The notes: generated by a model not told the origin, from the letters alone. A DNA stretch of 64,000 bases from Notospermus geniculatus (GCA_002633025.1 NMRB01001037.1:55181-119180); one strand, 5' to 3'; shown: positions 54,234-64,000, counted from the first letter of the stretch. Program-made: numbers and translations.

Positions 54234-55080
54234 CAGGCCTCCCACTGTTCCTATAATTCCTATATTTCCTATATTTTTAAGATTTCGCTCCTATAATTCC
54301 TATATTCCTATAATTCCTATATTTCTTCAATTTTGTCCTATAATTCCTATATTTCCAGTCTGTCCAAAAGTGGACAAGTGTATTTTAGTCTTTAAACTAT
54401 TTTAAACTGATTTCTATGAGGGGGAGGGGTTACACCTGTCCTCCTTTGTAATGTGTTGTCTTCTTTCTCTTTTCCTTTGGGCAGGTGCGGATCGAGAGGG
54501 GGTTCCCCCCGCTCGCCACCACCAATTTTTTTTTCTCAATAATTTGCGATATAATAAGCAAAAAAAACGCAAGAATACAGCGTCTCTTTTGATACTGAGA
54601 TGCCAGGAAATCGCGTCTATGGCCTTCTAGATTTCAAAATTTCAGGCCCCCCGTCGGTCCAGGCATCTTCGGCGCCAGCCTGCAACAACTGCCCTCGGCG
54701 GCCCTGACTTCCCTCTGCCAAAAATCCTGGATCTGCGCCTGTTTGGACTATGATGAATTATCCTTTGGGACGAATTTTCCAGTGACTAATTTTCTTGGAA
54801 CGAATTTTTGGGGACCATTTTTCCTCGGGGGCCGAATTTTCCTCAGGGACAAGTTTTCCGGAGACTAATTTTCTGGGGACGAGTTTTCCTAGACATAGTT
54901 TTCCTAGGCATACATCAAAGAAATTGAAGAAAACTGAATGATTAGTCAACTGAGGAAGGGAGATTATAAGATCAGTATACTCGTATCTTCATGTTAAAAT
55001 TCCTATATTTTTCCTATAATTTTGGCAAATTGTTCCTATAATTCCTACAATAATTTGCTTGGAAGCTGGTGGGAGGCCTG
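54234..55080. mobile_element. Non-autonomous DNA transposon, CAGGC ends, 6-bp duplication (second)
   Basis: CAGGCCTCCCAC and GTGGGAGGCCTG ends; CTCTCT on both sides (54228-54233 and 55081-55086). Runs of TTCCTATAATTCCTATA next to both ends. The layout matches 1105-1995: same length class, G/C-rich interior, subterminal CCTA-AATT arrays. Confidence 0.8.
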
Positions 55081-55086
55081 CTCTCT

Positions 55087-55829
55087 GTTACTTTGAGGGA
55101 ATCACTGGGAACGAGTGTAGTATCACACTCGACAAACAAGCAAAGTCGGTTGGCAAGTACACTTGATACCTTTAGTGTAGTGCCTACCTTGTTCTGTACC
55201 TTACCAACTACACTTGTGTCCTTAGCCTTGTGTCCTTTACGATCTATAGTCCTGTAACATCTATATCAGCATAAATATTTGGTTTATTATCACGTGACTT
55301 TCTTCGAAATCTTCATCTCATGACGTCATTGACAACGATGGTCACGTGTGGAATCAATCAGAATCAGAAGTAGCCTAAGCATCATCAAAACTACAACTTG
55401 TGAATCGTTCTGTCTTGGTAACAGTTGTTGTGACAGGAGAGTATGACGGGGCAAGGCTATAGGCCTACTTGTTACCGACATCTTTGACTTTATATGTCGA
55501 GTGTTTTGTTCGTTGAAGGGACCACGCTATGAAGAAGCGATTTTCTGCCTATTGGAAAAAAGGAAGGAAGTACATTCATCGTTCTGTTGGGTTCCGCGTT
55601 TTGCCTCCCGGCTTTGTGTCATAGGTTGAGGTCAGCAATGGCGGACACAGTTGAAGAAACGATGATTTTATCAACTACCGGTGTTACATCTGCCAGTGTT
55701 TCTGTCTGTCAGTCTGTCCCTTTATTGTTTTGGAAACACAGGCAGATAGATCTGACAAGTTTCTCTGTGTGTCGCAGCTTTTTCCGTCAGACAATAGGAA
55801 GGGAACACTCACAGATGGTAAAAACTGCT
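55087..55829. other. No gene seen; fragment related to the MITE at 48560
   Basis: 55670-55795 shares TTTTGGAAACACAGGCAGAT and TTTCTCTGTGTGTCGC-type words with 48600-48670, without intact ends. Nothing coding. Confidence 0.4.
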
Positions 55830-56549
55830 AAGCCCCCTTCACACCAACGTCCCGACAAAGGCCCGATCATCCCCGCTCCCGAAAATTGGCCAGGTCGGGG
55901 AAGGTCGTGGTGGATCGGGCCTTGGTCTGATACAGCGTATCTTGGTCAAATATAGGTCCTGGGTTGATCAGGTAGATCAAGGAGAGCGGGAGAGAGCGGG
56001 AAAGAATTTTAAACCCTCCGAAAAATAGCGGGGATGATCGGGGATGGATCAAGATCGCGAGTTGAACTGGGATGTAGCGGGGAGGTCGCAGGTTCAGCGT
56101 ATATTTGTCCTGTGCCGGTCGGGATAGTCCTGGGTTGATCCTATGTTGATCTTATGTGCAGCGGGCTCCTTTTTTTTCACGCTCTACCCAAGACGTACCT
56201 CCGCTGTAGATACGCTTGCCCCGGTTCGGATAAGCACGTGCGTTGAGCGTGGAAAGCGGAAAAGCGTCTTATCTTGAGCGGCGCGATCGGGGACAGAGCG
56301 AGGTTAGAGCGTGTTTTAAGCGTAGGCATCGGCATTTGATCGCATATCACAGCGTAAAAGCGTCTTGAAAAGATCCGGCCTTGATCATATAAAGCGAGGA
56401 TAGAACGGCCCTGCATCGGGGATTGAACGTATATAAACCCACGATCAGTGCAAAAAGTTCCACGATTCTTTCCGACCACCACGCTCTGGGGGCAATTTTG
56501 GTCAGAAATAGATCGGGGCTTGGTCAGGATGCTGGTGTGAAGGGGGCTT
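55830..56549. mobile_element. 720-bp MITE, AAGCCCCCTTCACACCA ends
   Basis: AAGCCCCCTTCACACCAACG and inverted TGGTGTGAAGGGGGCTT. The interior is rich in GATCGGGG and TTGATC words on both strands. No transposase. Confidence 0.8.
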
Positions 56550-56689
56550 CAGATTCGATGATTTTACTGTGAGTAAATCAGAATTTTGGCATGGTGCGTG
56601 GTGTCTTTTGTCATGCACATCTGATATTTATCTGAACTACCCCACATACATGTAGCTTTTGAGATATGCGGTCGGTAATGTTAAGGAAA

Positions 56690-56940
56690 AAAAGCCATCT
56701 TGCTATAGAAATTTCGATGAGACATTTTGCCAGGCCTGCTTACAATCAATAGCATTCAGGTCGTGTTTACGAATAAAGATTGAAAGAAGTATTGAAGAAA
56801 TCTGGGGCTCACGTCCTGGTTATCATGCCGTAACATGCTCAGACTACTGGATAAAAATATTTTGATGTACTGAAAAACACATCTTTGAATGCACGCCGTA
56901 CAGACGACAACTTGCTTAGTGTCCGCCAGCATATCAGCTA
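56690..56940. repeat. Diverged direct repeat, copy 2
   Basis: See 52600-52880: same words, same order and same orientation 4.1 kb away. Confidence 0.55.
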
Positions 56941-57196
56941 TGTTTTTTTCTGGTTAGATTCCGTCGACAGTTTGGTCGACAGATGGAATATTTAAAATAT
57001 TCGGTTGATCTTGATCAGAAAAAAATTGGCAAGAACAGTGCTCCGTGATGACGTCAAACATGTATATCACGCTCACATCGCTTCCAGCCACGTCAATGCG
57101 TAAAGTCCCGGATGTCAGACAAATGCGATGTTTTCTGGCGGGCGCTGCTGCCACGTGGTGGATCAGGTGTAACATCTGGGCAATTCAGTGATTTTA

Positions 57197-57425
57197 CTGT
57201 GGACTCGTGATCGGAAGGTCGCGGGTTCGATCCCCGGCCGTGCCACTCTGTAACTCTCAACTGGCCTGAAATGTCCATCGTGTGCGCTATATTGTGGCTG
57301 CCCTTTGGTTTCTACAGAAAGGTTTCTGAATCATAGGCTGGGGTAATAATGTCTGAAGCGCTTAGAGAGCGTAATACGCTATGAAGCGCTATATAAGAAC
57401 TCACCATTATTATTAATTATTATTA
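57197..57425 (+). repeat. tRNA-derived SINE, family S2, 5'-truncated
   Basis: It begins at CTGTGGACTCGTGATCGG within the head and keeps the B box (GCGGGTTCGATCCCCGG), body and AAGCGCTATATAAGAACTCA tail ending in ATT repeats. Nearly identical to 31841-32089. Confidence 0.85.
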
Positions 57426-57558
57426 ATTCCACGGTCACGGACGTGACATGTTTTCACTTATTCAGTGCTGTCGCCGCAAATTTTGAAGCCACATAAAGAT
57501 GTAATACCCTGCATCATGTCAGGCTTTTGTCCTTCTATGCCCCTGGTATGAATTAACT

Positions 57559-57789
57559 TGGAGGTGATCCAGTTCTTAGTTCATGAGTTATTGCACTTTT
57601 GGGTGTTTGGTTTTGGCCATCTGGTGGCCAAGCCAAGAATCAAATCACACCGAAACTTGGTGTCATAGGTCATCTGACCTAGGGGTATATATTATGCACC
57701 AAGTTTCAGATCAATAGCCCAAGCTGTTACGAAACGTGCCCTGCTAACGGACGACGGACATGACGACAAATCTCACGGGTGAGCTAAAA
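57559..57789 (-). mobile_element. Truncated copy of the AGCTCACC tandem-repeat element
   Basis: Reverse complement of about one unit of 41859-42793, ending CTCACGGGTGAGCTAAAAA. The triplet run is nearly lost. Confidence 0.75.
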
Positions 57790-58282
57790 ATCCACAAATA
57801 GGTTCAGTTCGGTTTAGAGTGGTACCCGATCCTAACTATTTTACATCGGGCTTTTGCATATGTTAGGACCGGCCGTGCCTACCGCCTTCGTGCCTCTGAT
57901 TGGTCGGTGCTGGCGCAGGTGGTAAGTATGTGAACTGTTATATTGATAGATTTTCTATTTTTAACATGGAAAACCCCGGCGTGATTGGTGAATTTCCTGG
58001 GTCAAAGGTCGGTCACCTTCTATCTGCATTCTGGTACGTCAGCCGTATTGAGAATTGAATAAATTTACATAACTTACATAAAATTTTCAAGTGACGTCAC
58101 TGTCAGAATTCCTCCACAAATGGCGGCCACGACTGGTCCTACCATTCAAAAGCGACACCATCGGTAGGACCAGGTACTAGTCTATGTTCGGTTCGGTTCC
58201 TATCTTGTACAATAAAATGCTGTTGGAAGCAATTCCTATCGTGTACGCCGTGGAAGCAGATTATTGTGCCCATTTGTCCGCA
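57790..58282. other. No gene seen
   Basis: Contains a loose inverted pair (GGTACC/GTCCTACC near 57820 and 58135-58175). No coding frame. Confidence 0.3.
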
Positions 58283-58486
58283 TTAGGTCCATTCTTTATG
58301 AATTTCATTGGTGTATTTTGAAACCTCTTTCCAGTCACGTACGTGATACGTCCCAAGAAATTCTAACGCTTGTCGCACGACGTTCGTAAAGCGAGGGTGC
58401 CCTGTACACGATAACAGATCCCTCACAAAAAGCATTAAAGCAAATGGCTCGCGGGGTTTGTTTACATTTTTGGTGGTACCTCCCAT
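58283..58486 (-). CDS. Unidentified 67-residue helical protein or exon (pair member 1)
   Basis: ATG-initiated, 67 codons: MGGTTKNVNKPREPFALMLF, then a predicted helical part (VVRQALEFLGTYHVRDWKEV) and a charged end. I do not recognise it. The segment NVNKxREPFAL recurs in the plus-strand frame at 58994-59209, with conserved DNA (TGTAAACAAAC, CGCGAGCCATTTGCTTTAA), and the following helix pattern also resembles it. The two frames are divergent and about 500 bp apart. It may be a first exon of a larger protein. Confidence 0.35.
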   Translation of the reverse strand: MGGTTKNVNKPREPFALMLFVRDLLSCTGHPRFTNVVRQALEFLGTYHVRDWKEVSKYTNEIHKEWT

Positions 58487-58721
58487 AGAGAGTGAATCTA
58501 GCCTCCAGGCAAAGCCATGCTCCAGTCATATGCAAAACCTGTGCAAATATGCGAACGTAAACACTGGGGACGAGGTTACATTAACAATTTGTTAAAATGG
58601 GTTAATGATGTTTTCAAATTCAGTCAGTCAAAATGTACATTTTGTGCAATTCACATTGATTTCGAAGCGGCAGATTTTGCAGAAGACGCATCCGAAGTTT
58701 GGCTGTCTAATGCATTTCCCA

Positions 58722-58933
58722 TTAAAGGAGCACGGTATTGCCACTTTTTCTCAACAGCCGGCGCCACCGCGCCACTTTCCAACACGATGGTCTAACTTCG
58801 TCTCGGCGAATGACCCGATTTATTGCGTACATTTTGTAATGCATTTTTGTTGTTCGTCTTAATGCCGCTAGGTGCCTCCCTCTACGTCGGCAGTCAAATA
58901 ACGCATTTGAGATCCAATACCGTGCTCCTTTAA
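58722..58933. mobile_element. TTAA-target MITE, AGGAGCACGGTATTG ends
   Basis: TTAAAGGAGCACGGTATTG and inverted CAATACCGTGCTCCTTTAA, 212 bp in all with the TTAA on each side. Confidence 0.8.
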
Positions 58934-58993
58934 ACTAAAATCCTTCTTTCACCTTTTTCTCAAAATGATACTTGATATTGAGGACCAACTGTC

Positions 58994-59209
58994 ATGGCTC
59001 CCCAACTGAATGTAAACAAACACCGCGAGCCATTTGCTTTAAGAGTTTTAGCACTCATTGGGCAGATTGCGCCAGATGAGTATAAAACGCAAGTCCATGC
59101 CATGTTGGTGCTAAAACCACGCAAGTCCAGGACTTATTTTATGACGATAAATTTCAAAGTTGTCAAAATCTTCCTTATTTCTGGTGAAGAATTGAAAATA
59201 ACCTGTTGA
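58994..59209 (+). CDS. Unidentified 71-residue protein or exon (pair member 2)
   Basis: MAPQLNVNKHREPFALRVLA, then LIGQIAPDEYKTQVHAMLVL, similar in start and helix spacing to the minus-strand frame at 58283-58486. Similarity fades after about residue 42, where a GT-containing site (ATGTTG|GTGCTA) could be a donor, so the last 30 codons may be intron. Function unknown. Confidence 0.35.
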   Translation: MAPQLNVNKHREPFALRVLALIGQIAPDEYKTQVHAMLVLKPRKSRTYFMTINFKVVKIFLISGEELKITC

Positions 59210-60404
59210 AAAAAGCAATGCCGGAAAGTAGATAATCTGCCTGGTCTGGCATTGCAGTTTTTGTCAAGTCATTTTTTTCAGTAATGCAGGTTTTTGAATC
59301 GTTGACACACTTACCTTCAAAGTTGCATCACAAGCCCAATCTGAACGTCAGAGAACGACAAACCGTTATGTTTACAATACGAACTAGAGCACCTTTAATA
59401 GCTTCAAATCTATAATAAAGAAAATTATCCCACCGATATAATGTGCAAAGAACCCATAAATACGTGAAAAAGTATCGGCATTGGTCTGCACTATATCAAG
59501 TGTGGAAGACGATTCTCTCACTTGCGGCGAATCACTGAATTGTCTTTCGATTTGAAGGATGATTACTACGTCGAGGCTCCTACATACAGTCGAGGTAGTA
59601 GTGTACGATGGCCGTCCGAGTGTAGCCGAGTACCTCCGAAGATGACGCCGACATTCTACGTTGTGAGATACTTTTTCGATGTTTCACTTCTGACGAGACG
59701 AAAAGTATCTCTACTGTATGAAGAATACCGCCATCTTGGATAGACATTCATCCGCGTTAGGAGCACTACTTAATACGTACTGCGCATGCGTAGACTGATT
59801 TCCGGGAACCATGGAAACCACTGGGAGACAACATGCAGCATCCAGCAACATAATATCATACTTTTCTTGATCTTTTGTACGCATAAATCTATAGTTTTAA
59901 GTAATTCATATATACAATGATGAATTTTCAAAAAATATGCCTATATCCTGTAATTCTAGACACCATCACCTGGGCACTTATTTTATCCGGCGGACGAATG
60001 GGTTAGTAAATCGCCGGAACTGAGGACCCACTTCCGTTTCAAGATGGCGCGTATTGTTATACAGCCGAGCCGGACTCCCGACAAATCCCGAAGTACCCGA
60101 AGGAGGCCGGGCGAGGCCGAGCCGAATGATGACGCCAATTGACCACATGTCTTGTTTTAGGAAGTCCAACAAGGATGTAACAGTTTTTATTCATGTCTTG
60201 TCGGAGTTTCGAACACATGTTTTTTCATTTGATATTTTTCTTCATCAGGCTTATTAAAAGTTGTATATCAAAGGAATAGGCCCTAATGAATGGGATGTTG
60301 TTTATCAAACACTTTCTTATGAGGTCAGTTTCTCACGTCCCTCTCCTCAGTGCCCAATTTCACTTCTTATTTTACTGGTCAACGATTGTACATGTATTCT
60401 TTGT
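59210..60404. other. No gene confidently seen
   Basis: A short frame at 60044-60142 (MARIVIQPSRTPDKSRSTRR start) follows AAGATGG but is only 32 codons. No shared repeats recognised. Confidence 0.3.
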
Positions 60405-60710
60405 GCTTGTGAGTTTTCCCGAACCTGATGAAATATGAATTACGAAATACGAAGTTCTACTTCATTTCCATGATCTTTTGTGTTTCAGCAGCAGACAGTT
60501 GGTGCTGCAAAATATCCCTGCTGCCAGGGCGTCTTTTAGTAGATAAGACCGAGAGAGTTATGGCGCATCTTGGATTTTTAAATTGCCACTTCGTATGTAC
60601 AAAGTCGATACGAAAGATAACTTGCAAACTGTAACTCAGTCTAACGTCATACGCTAAAAGACGCTCTTGCAGCAGGCGATATTTGTGGTACTAACCATCT
60701 CTATGGGCGG
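60405..60710. mobile_element. Decayed relative of the MITE at 62906-63299
   Basis: GCTAAAAGACGCTCTTGCAG, GGCGATATTTGTGGTAC and ATACGAAATACGAAGTTC-type words match the 62.9-kb element in order. The ends are degraded. Confidence 0.6.
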
Positions 60711-62128
60711 TTAAATCCGCATTTTTAAGACGAACGTTAAAACGCAATTTTAGCCACGTTCCTTCAATCAGAGCAAAATCGCGTATTGAGGGGGAGGTAG
60801 TCTCGCATTAAAAAATATGCAAAGAGAACATCGATCGGTCCACTGGTTACGAATCTACCGGTACGTCAGTTTGAATGTGCAAGGGTGTGTGGTACAGGCC
60901 ACACTCGCCAAACGGCGAGATCCGTCCCGAAAGGGTTAATGAAAATTTGCCATTCGTAAATACCTACATGTACGAAGATTCTCGTCAAGACGCGACGAAT
61001 TTCCACGACGTAACGAAAGAGATGCAACGCCATACGTCAAAGGGATGACGTCATAGTCGAAGCATATTCGTATTTCGTCGGTAATTCGGCATCCTGGGAA
61101 CCCAGGGCATTTCCACTCTGCATAGCGCGTTACAATGCCCTGGGGAAACCCACCCCGTTTCGGTGGGGAAGAGGGCTGTTCCCTCATGTGTACTCGCCAA
61201 CTGGTAGTTCACGAATAAACCATGCAATGCAGTGGGGGATCGCCACTTGATGTAATGGGCAGACATCGCGCCTAGTGCTGTAACGTATGCACATATATCT
61301 GGTGTTATGTGTTACCGGGTACCAGTCTCATAGCAATGCATCTCATTCCATAATTTATGCATGCTGTCGGAATGATAGCTGCCCCAAACACATGAACTGG
61401 ATCATAGGCCTACCTTCGTGTTTTGAACCCGTCGGTACTTACCCATTATCTAGATAATCCATGACAACCATTTTTACGCGAAGTTAATTCAGGAATATTA
61501 AAAAATCCAGCGAGTTTGTCAGCGAATCGAGGAATGTTTGAAACCACCATATTTGGGAATGACCATGGCGGGAGAGAAGCTTCGCTGTGATTGGTTTATT
61601 CAGCGACAGATTTTCTGTCTAGTTCCACAGCGAAAAGGCGCCAATTTCAACAGGGCCTCGGACGTGCGAGTAGGGGAGTGCGTTTTAGAGGACCTGTTGC
61701 AAGAGGATGGTAATTCGGAGACGTTGTGGATGTTCCCAGGCACATATTTCTGTGTCGACACGTCCTATGTGATCTTCCTGTCCTGTGCTTCTGATGGGGG
61801 TCCGTAATTCTTTGTACACCAAACCATACTTTTTTGACACGAAGGCAATACAGCACTGCCTTTAAATCAAGAGTGATTTGGAACGAAAGAAAATGGGGGG
61901 AAAAATACAGGGGATATCTACTTTCATTAACATACACATGTGTAAAAAAATTATACTGCCGTTGCCTGCCAACGCCTGAAGATTCACTCAAATAGACAGT
62001 ATTTTGATGAAAAATTGCTGTCATCTTTTTAAAAAAATTGGCATTGTTTTTGCCCCTTACTCCCAAACGGTGTGACCAATCTTCGAAATATTTGGCCTGT
62101 CTTCATTGAGCCCCAAGACCACCTTCTG
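60711..62128. other. No gene seen
   Basis: Several short frames on both strands without recognisable domains. 60950-61090 has CGACGAAxTT and TGACGTCA words reminiscent of the neighbouring MITE family, but no boundaries are visible. Confidence 0.3.
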
Positions 62129-62708
62129 CACAGAAAGAAAAAACGATCTCATCTCGAGAAAAAATTAATCTCCAACTCTTGTCCCTTAAGTTTCTTTTGC
62201 AACTCGAATAGACATAACTGAGTCCCCACTTGAGATGACATTGTCTCCAACTGGTTAAAATGATTCTCAGCTGTTTCCACCGGATTGTCTGTTGTCTCGG
62301 ATCAAATAAACAAGAGATGTCTCCATATATATATATAAAAAAACGTTTCACACCCAGTGGGTTTCGAACCCAGGACCCTCTGATCGCAAGTTGGACACCA
62401 GAACCACCACACCACCGACCTCCTCATATGAGCAGATTTTGGTTCCCTTCAGTTTGTTTCCAATTTTCTCCAGCTGATGCCCTGTCCCATCGACTGGAGA
62501 ACTGAGAAAACTCAAAATGAGTAGACTTTGTATCTACTTTAGAATGAGACTCCAGTTGCAGTTATCTCCAGTCGATGCAAGAGAGCTCCAGCCTTAGAAA
62601 ACTGGTACTCATTCTGTGTTCGAGTAGCAAAGGAAACTCATTTTAAGGACAAAATAGTAGGCTGGAGACTCATTTTATCTCCAGATGAGATCGATTTTTT
62701 TTCTGTGT
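62129..62708. mobile_element. Element with about 110-bp inverted ends, host of a SINE
   Basis: CACAGAAAGAAAAAACGATC at the left and inverted GATCGATTTTTTTTCTGTGTG at the right; inner words ATCTCCAACTC/GAGTCTCCAGC and CAACTCGAATAG/CTACTCGAACAC pair. The tRNA-like SINE at 62346-62425 lies inside. Confidence 0.7.
62346..62425 (-). repeat. tRNA-like SINE head inside the 62129 element
   Basis: On minus: GAGGTCGGTGGTGTGGTGG (A-box region) to CTGGGTTCGAAACCCACTG (B box and T arm), then a T/A-rich tail with TATATATA. The head resembles a class II tRNA; mismatches exclude a working gene. Confidence 0.65.
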
Positions 62709-62794
62709 GGTGAGAATTTGAGCCAGATCTGCTGACCTCCCACCTTTTTGCAGATTTTGCATCGTCCACTCGTGGAATGACACTTAAGGGCTTA

Positions 62795-62900
62795 GAATCT
62801 CCCCCGAAATGCCGATCCTGGAGTTCGATGCCATGGAGGGGACACCGAACAAAAGAATCGACGTTCATGAAGGTGTTTCTGGTGCTTTTGGAAAAATACT
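62795..62900. mobile_element. MITE family M1, third, diverged copy
   Basis: CCCCCGAAATGCC, TTCGATGCCATGGAGGGGAC, ACCGAACAAAAG and GACGTTC follow the order of the 49942-50073 copy. The terminal repeats are mutated. Confidence 0.6.
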
Positions 62901-62905
62901 GGTGT

Positions 62906-63299
62906 TAGGGAGTTTTCGCATATCTGACGAAAAACGAAGTGCGAAATACGAAATTGGACGTCATATCGATGACGTAATGTATTTCAGGAAATGGCTGGTA
63001 CCACAGATATCGCCTGCTGCAAGAGCGCCTTTTAGCGTATGGCGTTAGAACGACAGAGGTACGGTGTATATTAAACTTTGAAATTTATCTTTCGTTTCCA
63101 CTTCGTTGATACGAATTGGAAATTTAAAAATTCAAGATGCGCCATAACTCTTTCGATCTTACATGACATGCTAAAAGACGCACTGGCAGGAGGGGCATTT
63201 GTGGTACCAACCATTTCCTGATATACATTACGTCATGGATATGAAGTTCAATTTCGTATTTCGTACTTCGTTTTTCGTCAGATTAGCGAAAACTCCCTA
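62906..63299. mobile_element. MITE family M2 (same TAGGGAGTTTTCGC ends, different body)
   Basis: TAGGGAGTTTTCGC starts both ends, then ATCTGACGAAAAACGAAG; the arms are about 180 bp (GGAAATGGCTGGTACCACA). The outer 14 bp equal those of M1 at 49942-50073 while the interiors are unrelated. Confidence 0.85.
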
Positions 63300-63464
63300 T
63301 TATATCGGCCTCTCGAAACTGTACTGTGCCTCATGATCGCTGTGTCATTTGTTGACGTTTCTTATGGCACGCCCTGTATATCATGCTATAGTGCTGTAAG
63401 CCACCGTATATTGTGCGATTTTTTTTCATTTCAGCAAAATCAGTAATCATGTCTCAGAGTACAG

Positions 63465-63626
63465 GGGCCGGTTGCACAAAACTCACGATAGCGCTAACTT
63501 GGTGTTAGCGCTAACTGTACCGGTATGTTAAATGACGTAAAAATCCATTGTTTTTTTTACGTCATTTAACATAAAGTTAGCGCTAACACCAAGTTAGCGC
63601 TAACATGAGTTTTGTGCAACCCAGCC
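63465..63626. mobile_element. 162-bp Harbinger-type hairpin MITE, CAG duplication
   Basis: GGGCCGGTTGCACAAAACTC and its inverted partner, 80-bp arms with AGCGCTAACTTGGTGTTAGC inside. CAG at 63462-63464 and 63627-63629. The ends resemble the Harbinger element at 14193 (GGCCCGGTTGTTCAAAGC). Confidence 0.8.
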
Positions 63627-63639
63627 CAGGAAGTTGTCC

Positions 63640-64000
63640 TCAAATCGCATCTCAGAGCTTCTAATTTTAAATTTTTTTCCGGGTGTGCTCCCCAGACCCC
63701 CGCAAAAGCGCCCCTGCTGCCCCGAAGCCGAAGGCGAAGCCCAGGTCCGTTGAGCCCATGCGCTTAGAATCCTCCAGCAGTGAAAAACGCTTGCTACGCC
63801 CCTGACCAAACAATAATTGGTGATGTTTACGATATATAGAAGGAAACCGTACGACGGTGTTCTGACAAAACCTCGTATGTGCACAAAACAAAATTTTACA
63901 GGAGGAGCAGAAAACGAAAAAAGGCAAAATATCATGCTATGCGTCACATACGTGGTTTTAATTTTGAATCAAAACCTCGTATGTTCAGTCCTTTGCACAT
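63640..64000. other. No gene confidently seen
   Basis: Two overlapping minus frames (63600-63947 and 63667-63927) show no domain. The G/C-rich CCCAGACCCCCGCAAAAGCGC portion resembles transposon interiors at 1365-1395, but no ends were found before the window stops. Confidence 0.3.

Noticed and set aside
61647-62066. Minus-strand frame of 139 codons
   Set aside because: No domain, no similarity to other parts of the window, and it overlaps an equally open plus frame.
63600-63947. Minus-strand frame of 115 codons
   Set aside because: It starts within a repeat-like G/C-rich region and lacks splice sites or domain; too weak to call.

Overview
The window looks like nuclear DNA from an animal, most likely a marine invertebrate, and probably a deuterostome such as an echinoderm, hemichordate or cephalochordate; I cannot fix the group. 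The signs are GT-AG introns, tRNA-derived SINEs, LINE fragments, a PIF/Harbinger transposon, dozens of hairpin-forming non-autonomous transposons (MITEs), frequent TAGGCCTA and TACATGTA palindromes, and no bacterial-style gene packing. One 358-base N gap (37318-37675) and five single n characters mark assembly joins.

Genes are sparse. (1) 4.5-7.3 kb, minus strand: an intact 340-codon intronless reading frame lies beside a broken relative that carries one in-frame TGA and stops next to a MITE. I do not recognise the family. (2) 14.2-19.2 kb: a complete PIF/Harbinger DNA transposon of 5,041 bp with matching ends and a CAG target duplication. It carries a two-exon Myb/SANT-like gene on plus and a two-exon DDE transposase on minus; both are damaged. 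(3) 21.7-24.0 kb, plus strand: the N-terminal exons of a SWIM zinc-finger gene, with a frameshift in exon 1 and a 908-bp mariner-like MITE inside exon 2. (4) 35.2-49.0 kb, minus strand: six phase-consistent exons encode a death-fold domain (probably DED) and a long coiled coil made of 14-residue repeats. Further downstream on the same strand are a 66-bp exon and an 850-bp exon encoding a beta-propeller-like region. All junction phases fit one gene, but the 7 kb link between the two parts is unproved.

Most of the remaining sequence is mobile DNA, and much of it is nested. The families are: mariner-like elements with CAGNC ends and TA duplications (about 0.9-1.1 kb, long inverted repeats); elements ending TAGGGAGTTTTCGC; elements ending ATTGGGCCRTATG, chained end to end at 40.4-41.5 kb; TTAA-target elements; two CAGGC-ended elements with 6-bp duplications and arrays of a TCCTAWAATTCCTA-like motif; hairpin-plus-tandem-repeat elements (29.6, 26.4, 41.9 and 57.6 kb); and at least three groups of tRNA-derived SINEs, one of which combines a common tail with different tRNA heads.

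How the parts relate: the Harbinger transposase and Myb-like protein are expected to act together on the element's own ends, and a small hairpin MITE at 63.5 kb has related ends and the same CAG target, so it may depend on that family. The death-fold gene carries several MITEs in its introns, whereas the SWIM gene and three reverse-transcriptase fragments are broken, the SWIM gene and two of the fragments by element insertion.
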